Assembly: GCA_004193205.1 (NCBI GenBank)
Contig: RZUM01000003.1
Location: forward strand, 62,001-126,000
From: Gordonia sediminis
GTDB taxonomy: Bacteria > Actinomycetota > Actinomycetes > Mycobacteriales > Mycobacteriaceae
Reading direction: 5' to 3'
Length of the DNA stretch: 64,000 nucleotides
Shown here piece by piece: positions 16,811-23,175 of the stretch. The translations under genes were made by a program, and so were the position numbers. Position 1 is the first letter of the stretch, and each line of letters begins with the position of its first letter. Under the pieces are notes generated by a model. That model made no database searches. It had not been told where the DNA came from and was given only the letters and a program-made list of their open reading frames with translations.

Positions 16811-18136
16811 ATGCTCGAATCATCCACGTCCGTCGCCACGCCGACGGACACCACCGCCACCCGTGACATCCCGATCACCGCGCCACTGAACACGAAGTTC
16901 GTCGCCGCTTTTCTGTTGGCGTACTTCGGATTCTGGATCACCTACCTGACACCGCCGATCGTGTCGATGTCGTTGCGGCTCGCATCGGTGCTCCCGGAAG
17001 GCCAGCGGGCCGGCGCGCTGTCGCTCGTGCTGGGCGTCGGCGGCATCGTGTCGGTGCTGACCAACCCGATCGTCGGCGCGCTGAGCGACCGCACCACCTC
17101 GCGCTTCGGTATGCGGGTGCCGTGGATCGTCGGCGGGACCGTCGTGACGGTCATCGGGTCGGCTATGAGCGCGCTCGCCGGGTCGTTGCCGGGCATCATG
17201 GGCGGCTATCTGATCGCCACCGCCGGCGTCAACGCGGTGGTCGCCGCCCTGATCGCCATGGTGCCTGATCAGGTGCCGGCGGAACTGCGCGGCCGCATCT
17301 CGGGTCTGGCCGGCATGTGCACCCCGGTCGGTGCCGTCGTGGGCGCGATGCTCGTGCCGTTCCTGGGGCACTTCGGTCCGCTCGCGGTGTTCCTCGTGCC
17401 GCCGGTGTTCCTGGTGATCGGCGTGGTGTTCCTGGTGCGCACGATCGACGACCGGAAGCTGACCCGCGAGGCCGCCGCTGACATCCCACGCCTGAGCCCG
17501 GCCCGCATCATCGGTAGCTATTGGATGAGCCCGCGAAAGCACCCCGACTTCGCATGGACCTGGCTGAGCCGGTTCCTGCTCTTCATGGGCAGCGCCTCGC
17601 TGGTCACGTTCCAGGTGCTCTACCTGCTCAATCAGCTGTCCTACACCATCGCGCAGGTCGCCGGGATCGTCGCGATCTCGACCCTGGTCCACTACATCTT
17701 CACCTTCGCGGTCAGCCCGGTCGCCGGCTGGATGTCCGACCGGTTCGGCCGACGCAAGATCTTCGTCGGTGCCGGCGCCGTCATCTACGCGGTCGGTCTG
17801 CTCTTCGTCGCCATGGCCCATTCGCTGCCGATGTTCCTCTTCGGCATGGCCATCACCGGTCTGGGCGAAGGCATCTACGTCGCGGTCGACCTGGCCCTGA
17901 TGGCCGACGTGCTGCCCGACCAGAACGACGCCGCCCGGGCGATGGGACTGTTCACCGTCGCCAACACCCTGCCGCCCGCCTTGGCACCGGCGATCGCCCC
18001 TGTGTTCCTCGCCGTTCCCGCGCTGGGCGTGTTCACCGTCGGGCCGGACGGCAACTTCGTCGCCCTGTTCCTCTCGTCGGCCGCGTTCGCACTCCTGGGT
18101 GCCCTCGCTGTCCGTCAGGTGCGGGCCACCCGCTGA
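16811..18136 (+). CDS. MFS transporter
   Basis: A 441-residue major facilitator with about 12 hydrophobic helices. The loop after the second helix has the MFS signature ALSDRTTSRFGMRVP and the equivalent second-half loop is GWMSDRFGRRK. ATG 16811 follows CCAGGAGA. Its place inside the catabolic operon suggests uptake of the growth substrate, although export of a toxic intermediate cannot be excluded. Confidence 0.88.
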   Translation: MLESSTSVATPTDTTATRDIPITAPLNTKFVAAFLLAYFGFWITYLTPPIVSMSLRLASVLPEGQRAGALSLVLGVGGIVSVLTNPIVGALSDRTTSRFGMRVPWIVGGTVVTVIGSAMSALAGSLPGIMGGYLIATAGVNAVVAALIAMVPDQVPAELRGRISGLAGMCTPVGAVVGAMLVPFLGHFGPLAVFLVPPVFLVIGVVFLVRTIDDRKLTREAAADIPRLSPARIIGSYWMSPRKHPDFAWTWLSRFLLFMGSASLVTFQVLYLLNQLSYTIAQVAGIVAISTLVHYIFTFAVSPVAGWMSDRFGRRKIFVGAGAVIYAVGLLFVAMAHSLPMFLFGMAITGLGEGIYVAVDLALMADVLPDQNDAARAMGLFTVANTLPPALAPAIAPVFLAVPALGVFTVGPDGNFVALFLSSAAFALLGALAVRQVRATR

Positions 18137-18164
18137 CCCCCGACTCCCGGAGGAGAAAGACACC

Positions 18165-19577
18165 ATGACCGCATCAACCGCACCGCTCGCCGGAACACTG
18201 GTCCTGCGCGATGACCCCGGCTTCGAGGAGGCCGCCGTCGGCCGCGTGTTCAATCACCGTCGGCCAGAGCGCCGCCCGGCCGCCGTCCTGTTCGCCGAGA
18301 GCCACGACGATCTCGTCGCCGGCGTGCGCCTCGCCGCCGAGCGGGGCTGGCAGGTCGTCTCGCGATCCGGCGGACACAGCTGGGCCGCCTGGGGATTGCG
18401 CGACGAGGCGCTCCTGATCGACGTCCACAAACTCAAGACGATCACCTATGACGAGGCGTCGGGCATCGTCAGTGTCGACGCCGGGGTCAAGGGCGGCGAG
18501 GAGCTCGCACCGTTCCTCACCGAGCGCGGACGATTCTTCCCCGGTGGACACTGCCCGACGGTCGGCCTGGCCGGCTTCCTCCTGCAAGGCGGCCAGGGCT
18601 GGTGCGCTCGCGGGTTCGGCTGGGCCGCCGAGTATCTGGAGGCTGTCGATGTGGTCACCGCGGACGGACGGCTGGTCCGGGCCGACGCCGACCACCACAG
18701 CGACCTCTACTGGGCGGCGCGTGGTGCCGGACCCGGATTCTTCGGGGTCGTCGCCCGATTCCACCTCCGCACCCGGCCGGCACCACAGGCGTTGAGCCAC
18801 AGCGTGATGATCTTCGACATCGACGAGTATCGCGACGTGATGACGTGGCTCAACACCACGCACGCGACCGTCGACCCGGAAGTGGAGATCGTCGCGGTCA
18901 GCCAGCGGCCCCCGGCGGAGCTACACCTGGACGTGCCCGCGGACCGACACATCCTGGTCGTGTCGGCACTGGCGTTCAAGGACACCACCGACGACGCCCG
19001 GACAGCGTTGGCGACCATCGACAACTGCCCGTTCGCTGACCGGGCACTGTTCTCGGTGCAGTGCGCACCGACGACACTGGCCGAACAGTACGCATCGCAG
19101 TACGCGAACAACCCCGAGGGACATCGCTACACCGTCGACAACGCATGGCTGGATGCCGACCCGGCGACCACCGTCGACCGCCTCGAGAAGGCGTTCACGA
19201 CCTGGGCCACCCCGGAATCGTTCTCCTTGTGGTTCTCCATGGCGCCCCTGCGCGAGCTGCCGGACATGGCGTTCTCGATGCAGAGCGAGGTCTACTGCGC
19301 GCTCTACACCATCTCGGCCGACGCCGGCAGCGACCCCGCCACCCGGCGATGGACCGACGACCGGATGGCCGAACTCGAACCCATCACCGCCGGTCAGTAT
19401 CTCGGTGATTCCGACCTGACGAATCGGCAGGTGCGGTTCATGTCCGACGAGCACTACGCGCGACTTCGCGAGATCCGCGCCGCATACGACCCTGACGGGC
19501 TCTTCGTCGACTACCTCACCCACGACCCGTCCACCCTCAACCAGAACCATTGGCAGACCGAAGGGATACAGCGATGA
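18165..19577 (+). CDS. FAD-linked oxidase, berberine-bridge type with bicovalent FAD
   Basis: A 470-residue FAD-binding PCMH-type oxidase. His71 in RSGGHSW and Cys130 in GGHCPTVGLAGF are at the positions that attach FAD bicovalently (8-alpha-histidyl and 6-S-cysteinyl). The C-terminal BBE segment ends RLREIRAAYDPDGLF. Relatives oxidise alcohols, sugars or cyclic amines, including 6-hydroxynicotine, with O2. ATG 18165 follows CGGAGGAGA. The stop overlaps the SDR start (ATGA). It may perform the first oxidation of the imported compound. Confidence 0.88.
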   Translation: MTASTAPLAGTLVLRDDPGFEEAAVGRVFNHRRPERRPAAVLFAESHDDLVAGVRLAAERGWQVVSRSGGHSWAAWGLRDEALLIDVHKLKTITYDEASGIVSVDAGVKGGEELAPFLTERGRFFPGGHCPTVGLAGFLLQGGQGWCARGFGWAAEYLEAVDVVTADGRLVRADADHHSDLYWAARGAGPGFFGVVARFHLRTRPAPQALSHSVMIFDIDEYRDVMTWLNTTHATVDPEVEIVAVSQRPPAELHLDVPADRHILVVSALAFKDTTDDARTALATIDNCPFADRALFSVQCAPTTLAEQYASQYANNPEGHRYTVDNAWLDADPATTVDRLEKAFTTWATPESFSLWFSMAPLRELPDMAFSMQSEVYCALYTISADAGSDPATRRWTDDRMAELEPITAGQYLGDSDLTNRQVRFMSDEHYARLREIRAAYDPDGLFVDYLTHDPSTLNQNHWQTEGIQR

Positions 19578-20353
19578 ACGGCAGCGGGATTCGGCTAGAC
19601 GGCAAGATCGCGGTCATCACCGGGATCGGCGGCGGAATCGGGCGCTCGGCCGCACTCGGTTTCGCCGCGGCCGGTGCGGCGGTCGTCGGCTGCGACATCA
19701 ACGCGGCTGCGGCCGAGGAGACCGTGCTGCTGGCCAAGGAGGCCGGATTCTCGATCCAGGCCATGACCGGTGTCGACCTCGGCGACCCCGATCAGGCCGC
19801 GGACTGGATCGACGAGGCCGCCGGCGTGCACGGTGGGATCGACATCCTCTACAACAACGCCTCCACCCAGCGATTCGGCCCGATCAGCGAATTGAGCGTT
19901 GCCGACTGGGATTTCACCATGCGCAACGAACTCGACCTCGTGTTCTACACCACCAGGGCAGCCTGGCCGCATCTCGTCGCCCGTGGCGGGGGAGCGGTAC
20001 TCAACGTCGGTTCGATCGCCGCACTGCGGGGCGTCGAGTTCACTCCGCAGAACGCCCACGGCACCGCCAAGGGTGGCGTCATCTCGCTCAGTCTCAACCT
20101 CGCCGTCGAGGGCGGTCCGCACGGCATCCGCGTGAACGTGATCAGCCCCGGCCTCATCGAGACCGACAACACCCGGCAGTTCATCGCCGACCCCAGCGAC
20201 GACACCCGAGCCATGCTCGGTCGAATTCCGCTGCAACGACACGGACAACCCTCCGACATCGTCGACGCCGCGGTGTTCCTGTGCAGCGATCACGCCACCT
20301 GGATCACCGGGGCCAACCTGGTGATCGACGGCGGTGGCTCCATCCTCGGCTGA
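19574..20353 (+). CDS. SDR-family protein with His in place of the catalytic Tyr
   Basis: A 259-residue SDR with cofactor motif TGIGGGIG (16-23), Asp41 for NAD preference, NNAS at 94-97 and active-site Ser147. In the catalytic YxxxK motif the tyrosine is replaced by histidine: AHGTAKGG, giving His162 and Lys166. SPGLIETDNTR and the C-terminal VIDGGG are normal. Either His acts as the acid/base, or the enzyme catalyses a non-redox reaction such as dehydration or epimerisation. It is translationally coupled to the FAD oxidase. Confidence 0.85.
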   Translation: MNGSGIRLDGKIAVITGIGGGIGRSAALGFAAAGAAVVGCDINAAAAEETVLLAKEAGFSIQAMTGVDLGDPDQAADWIDEAAGVHGGIDILYNNASTQRFGPISELSVADWDFTMRNELDLVFYTTRAAWPHLVARGGGAVLNVGSIAALRGVEFTPQNAHGTAKGGVISLSLNLAVEGGPHGIRVNVISPGLIETDNTRQFIADPSDDTRAMLGRIPLQRHGQPSDIVDAAVFLCSDHATWITGANLVIDGGGSILG

Positions 20354-20443
20354 CCCTGCCTCGGTCCCTCCCGCTGATCCTGCCTCAACCCAGGTGCACC
20401 TGACCTACATGGTGCGCTATCACCAGAGCGAAAGGCATATACC

Positions 20444-20869
20444 ATGCAACGCAACCGATTCGACGACTACATCCGACGGTTCAACCAACGCGATACCACC
20501 GCTTTCGAGGACTTCCTCGCCCCCGACATGGTCTGTCTCAACGGCGGACTCGAGATCCATGGCGTCGAAGGTATGAAGGCGCACTACGCGAAGATCTGGG
20601 AGACCTTCGTCGAGGAGCTGAACGTCGAGCGCTTCGTCAGCGACGATCACACCCTGGCCGTCCGGATGCGCACCCGATTCGAGGCCGACCGCGATGACGA
20701 CGACTCGCTGTTCGGTCCCGTCGAGAAGGGGCAGCAGTACGAGTACTTCGGCGTGATCCTCTACGAAATCGACGACGCGGGACGATTCTCGTCGATCCAG
20801 GTGGCCTACAACCATTTCCAGGCGATCTCGCCGGAAGGCGAGGTCAGCGAGATGGGGATGCCGCACTGA
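20444..20869 (+). CDS. SnoaL-like / NTF2-fold protein
   Basis: A 141-residue protein of the NTF2/SnoaL-like fold: FDDYIRRFNQRDTTAFEDFLAPDMVCLNGGLEIHGVEGMKAHYAKIW at the N-terminus, then a strand-rich half with QQYEYFGVILYEIDDAGRFSSIQVAYNHF. Relatives are polyketide cyclases, hydroxylases and dehydratases. It lies 90 bp after the SDR gene and closes the rightward operon. Its role in the pathway is not known. Confidence 0.8.
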   Translation: MQRNRFDDYIRRFNQRDTTAFEDFLAPDMVCLNGGLEIHGVEGMKAHYAKIWETFVEELNVERFVSDDHTLAVRMRTRFEADRDDDDSLFGPVEKGQQYEYFGVILYEIDDAGRFSSIQVAYNHFQAISPEGEVSEMGMPH

Positions 20870-20900
20870 GACCGCATTCTGCGGCGGCGCCACGTTCGGT

Positions 20901-20963
20901 CGTCGATCGTGCGCAGGTGATCGTCGATCGTGCGCACCCCATCGTCGATCGTGCGATATACGT
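20901..20963 (+). repeat. 21-bp tandem repeat array B (3 units)
   Basis: Three 21-bp units (20901, 20922, 20943) with the core cgtcgatcgtgcgca. The array starts 31 bp after the SnoaL-like gene and its last unit overlaps the 3' end of the broken relE gene. On the minus strand the relE frame reads on through the array as repeated RTIDD units. Confidence 0.9.
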
Positions 20964-21223
20964 TTCGCCGGTGGTCAATACGCAGGACTACTACCTCGCG
21001 GCGCTCGTCGTTCACCCGGTACAGGACACGGTACGTGCCCCGCGCGCAGAGTGGATTCCCGCAAGATCGCCCCGCAGCGGCTTACCGACGGGGTACGGGT
21101 TGGCGACCAACGTGATTGTCAGAAACTCGATGACAGCCCTCGCAATCGCCTCTGGAAGTTTCGAGCGGACGGCCCGAACTGCGGTGGGGTCAGAACCAAC
21201 TCATACGGCCGGCCGGACGTCAA
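20953..21223 (-). pseudogene. relE: RelE-type toxin gene with two frameshifts
   Basis: The minus strand after relB encodes a RelE-like protein only if two single-base deletions are bridged. Segment 1 is PYELVLT, segment 2 is PTAVRAVRSKLPEAIARAV with NPYPVGKPLRGDLAGIHSA, and segment 3 is TYRVLYRVNDERREVVVLRI. Breaks lie near 21184-21189 and 21037-21045, both in G/C runs. The start would be a TTG at 21223 overlapping the antitoxin stop. The normal C-terminus after NVYR is lost in repeat array B. It is either a real inactivation or two homopolymer sequencing errors. Confidence 0.75.
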
Positions 21224-21486
21224 CTGCGGAGGGCTCGGACGGCGTCCACTCCACGAACGACGTCACCCCTGTGGTACGCGGTGTCGGCCTCGCGGATGTC
21301 TGCCAAGGCGTCGGGATCGCTGAGGACGTCGAGGGTCTCTTCGAGCTGGGCGAGATCGTCCGGGCTGAGGATTACCGCGGCCGGACGCCCGTTCCGGGTG
21401 ACCGTCACGCGAGCGTGTTCTCGTTCGACGCGGTCGACGACATCACTGAAGTGGTCGCGGACCTCACGGAATGACTCGGTACTCAT
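21220..21486 (-). CDS. relB: RelB/Phd-YefM-family antitoxin
   Basis: An 88-residue antitoxin. The N-terminus MSTESFREVRDHFSDVVDRVEREHARVTVTRNGRPAAVILSPDDLAQLEETL is a Phd/YefM DNA-binding domain, followed by a C-terminal toxin-binding tail. It resembles M. tuberculosis RelB. Upstream in-frame starts add non-conserved residues, so I use ATG 21486. A 14-bp dyad at 21488-21501 abuts the start. Its partner toxin gene downstream is broken, leaving an orphan antitoxin if the frameshifts are real. Confidence 0.85.
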   Translation of the reverse strand: MSTESFREVRDHFSDVVDRVEREHARVTVTRNGRPAAVILSPDDLAQLEETLDVLSDPDALADIREADTAYHRGDVVRGVDAVRALRS

Positions 21487-21487
21487 T

Positions 21488-21501
21488 GCCACAACTGTGG
21501 C
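21488..21501. promoter_or_regulatory. Candidate autoregulatory operator of relB
   Basis: A perfect palindrome gccaca-ac-tgtggc lies 1 bp before the relB start codon, a usual place for antitoxin self-repression. Confidence 0.5.
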
Positions 21502-21660
21502 GCGATTGTGCGGGAAGCGCAATGGATCGGCCCTGCGCATCACGTCTGGCGATGGAGATTCCGACACACCTCGAGGAATCCCTCGACCAATGCGTTACGG
21601 CACGGTAGGACGCGACGAGCCCGTCGACTGCTGCGAAGCAAGTGTGGTCGATTTGCCGTG

Positions 21661-21679
21661 TTAACAGTCATCCTGTTAA
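21661..21679. promoter_or_regulatory. Inverted repeat upstream of the phasin-like gene
   Basis: The perfect 7-bp dyad ttaacag-N5-ctgttaa sits 54 bp before the start at 21733 in a locally AT-rich stretch, and is a candidate operator. The XRE protein encoded at 22115-22477 is a possible ligand. Confidence 0.45.
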
Positions 21680-21732
21680 ATTGTTACCAGGCCGGAGACG
21701 CCGCGCCACCCATCAAAGCCAAGGGAGACACC

Positions 21733-22044
21733 ATGTCCGCCGCTGACACCACCAACCCGCCCATCACCGAGCAGTTCGCCGGCGTCGCCGCCGTGTTCGA
21801 CGGGGGAGCATCCGCGATCGCCAAGGCGTTCGACGAGACGCTCGGCGCGTACCGCGGATCGGCGACACGAGTGCTCGACGCCTACGAGAAGACCTCCAGC
21901 GCCGCACTGGACTTCGGCAAGGAACGATTCGGCGCGACCGCCACCACCCCCGAGTGGATCGAGAAGATCGTCGCCCCTCAGACAGGGCTGGTTCGCGACC
22001 TCCACGCTGCCGCGATCTCTACTGTCCGTCGCACCCTCGGGTGA
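21733..22044 (+). CDS. Small helical phasin/HbhA-like protein
   Basis: A 103-residue protein predicted to be mostly amphipathic helix (FAGVAAVFDGGASAIAKAFDETLGAYRGSATRVLDAYEKTSSAALDFG). It ends near RDLHAAAISTVRRTLG. No signal peptide or membrane segment is seen. Its composition is like phasins and the N-terminal part of HbhA. In mycobacteria hbhA sits beside an XRE regulator gene (Rv0474-Rv0475), as this gene does, but here the Lys-rich HbhA tail is absent. ATG 21733 follows AAGGGAGA. Function is not established. Confidence 0.6.
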   Translation: MSAADTTNPPITEQFAGVAAVFDGGASAIAKAFDETLGAYRGSATRVLDAYEKTSSAALDFGKERFGATATTPEWIEKIVAPQTGLVRDLHAAAISTVRRTLG

Positions 22045-22060
22045 TACCCGGTTATACGTT

Positions 22061-22105
22061 CGACACATGGGCGCCGAGGTCAACGACTTCGGCGCCCATG
22101 TGTCG
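22061..22105. terminator. Bidirectional hairpin terminator
   Basis: A perfect 17-bp stem (cgacacatgggcgccga and its complement) with an 11-nt loop lies exactly between the convergent phasin-like and XRE genes. Confidence 0.85.
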
Positions 22106-22114
22106 TGATTGGAC

Positions 22115-22477
22115 CTACCCTCTTCGACGGCGCTCGATCGTCGCCTCACGGAACGTCGTGTACATCTCCTCCAGTGCAGCGCGCTGGGCGTTGGTCAGAT
22201 CCCGGTCCCGCCGGATCGCCGTGACCACTTCGGTCTCGTCACCATCCTCGCGGGCTTGCTTGGCCTCAGCCGTCAACAGGTCTGCCGATATGTGCAATTC
22301 CGCTGCGATAGCGTTGAGCACACGATTGCTCGGGTCCCGGAGATTGCGCTCTATCTGTGAGAGATATGCATTGGAGATGCCCGCTGCAGCAGCAACCTGA
22401 CGTAGCGGCATCGAGGCCAACTGGCGTTGCCGTCGGATCAACTCGCCCAACGTCAGCCGTGACTCGTCAGCAACCAT
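22115..22477 (-). CDS. XRE-family transcriptional regulator
   Basis: A 120-residue regulator with a Cro/C1-type helix-turn-helix: LGELIRRQRQLASMPLRQVAAAAGISNAYLSQIERNLRDPSNRVLNAIAAEL at residues 9-60, then a short helical tail with a run of arginines. It resembles the Rv0474 family that lies next to hbhA in mycobacteria. It is convergent with the phasin-like gene. ATG 22477 is the only reasonable start in frame. Confidence 0.85.
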   Translation of the reverse strand: MVADESRLTLGELIRRQRQLASMPLRQVAAAAGISNAYLSQIERNLRDPSNRVLNAIAAELHISADLLTAEAKQAREDGDETEVVTAIRRDRDLTNAQRAALEEMYTTFREATIERRRRG

Positions 22478-22605
22478 GACGTCAGGGTAGCCGCAATGGG
22501 TGAGCGCTCGATGCTCTGCGGACGTGTGGGTGAGAGAGTAGCGGAGGATCACTGGCCCGTGCCCGCACGCAGCGTCGCACCCGGACGTCGAGCGTGCACT
22601 GGCAT

Positions 22606-22694
22606 GCACGATGGACGATTTCCGGCGCACGATGGACGCCCGGGTGTGCACGATGGACGCCCGGGTGTGCACGATGGACGAAATTCTGTGCACG
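22606..22694 (-). repeat. 21-bp tandem repeat array C (4 units, reverse orientation)
   Basis: Four units of 21 bp start at 22606, 22627, 22648 and 22669, two of them identical, plus a partial fifth. Read on the minus strand the core is cgtccatcgtgcacac, the same family as array A. The array starts 16 bp after the stop of the minus-strand gene at 22711. Confidence 0.9.
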
Positions 22695-22710
22695 CCCGAC
22701 GGGGCCGAAC

Positions 22711-23034
22711 TCAGTTGGCGGGAGCGCCAATGGGTTCGTGGATCGCTGTGACGGGGTAGATCTCGACTCGATCCGGCGGCTGTAGCAGCGCCGGGTCCTC
22801 GCCGGGGAGAAGCTCGGTCGCCATGATGGCCTTTGTGGCGTCGTGCAGGGCTGCCTCGGTGTCCGCGAGTGAGATGACCACCTTGGCGCCGTCGGCGCCA
22901 CGGCACACGTACGCCGACCGCACCCCCGGTACCGACATCGCTGCCGGGACGATGCGGTGCTCTTCGGCGAACTCGGACGCGGCGACCTGTTCTGGTGTGC
23001 GGGGGCCGTCGAAATAGGTCAGTTGGATGTGCAT
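22711..23034 (-). CDS. Small dimeric alpha/beta-barrel-like protein, unknown
   Basis: A 107-residue protein starting MHIQLTYFDGPRTPEQVAASEFAEEHRIVPAAMSVPGVRSAYVCRGADGAKVVISLADTEAALHDATKAI. The strand-helix-strand-strand pattern with a V-G-x-x-x-A-Y-V centre suggests a dimeric alpha/beta-barrel (ABM/EthD-like) fold, but no catalytic residues are recognisable. ATG 23034 is chosen because the sequence upstream is not conserved-looking. It is divergent from the LuxR-type regulator and may be one of its targets. Confidence 0.65.
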   Translation of the reverse strand: MHIQLTYFDGPRTPEQVAASEFAEEHRIVPAAMSVPGVRSAYVCRGADGAKVVISLADTEAALHDATKAIMATELLPGEDPALLQPPDRVEIYPVTAIHEPIGAPAN

Positions 23035-23132
23035 GATGACGCTCCTCGGGTCTGGCCGGGACACCGATCCGGCCGGTGATTGATGGTGCGCACCCAGCAT
23101 GCAGAGACACGCGTCGGCCGCGAATCAGTGCT

Positions 23133-23150
23133 GGTACGTAGTCGAGTACC
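23133..23150. promoter_or_regulatory. Dyad in the LAL regulator promoter region
   Basis: An inverted repeat ggtac-N8-gtacc lies 26 bp before the GTG start at 23176 and just upstream of the CATACT -10-like box at 23163-23168. It is a candidate operator. Confidence 0.35.
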
Positions 23151-23175
23151 TATTGGGCGGTTCATACTCGCTTAC

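Noticed and set aside
22606-22694. Possible CRISPR array
   Set aside because: Units are 21 bp end to end with no 30-40 bp unique spacers, and no cas1, cas2 or effector genes are nearby. The RecB-like nuclease at 57354 is a distant housekeeping-type gene.
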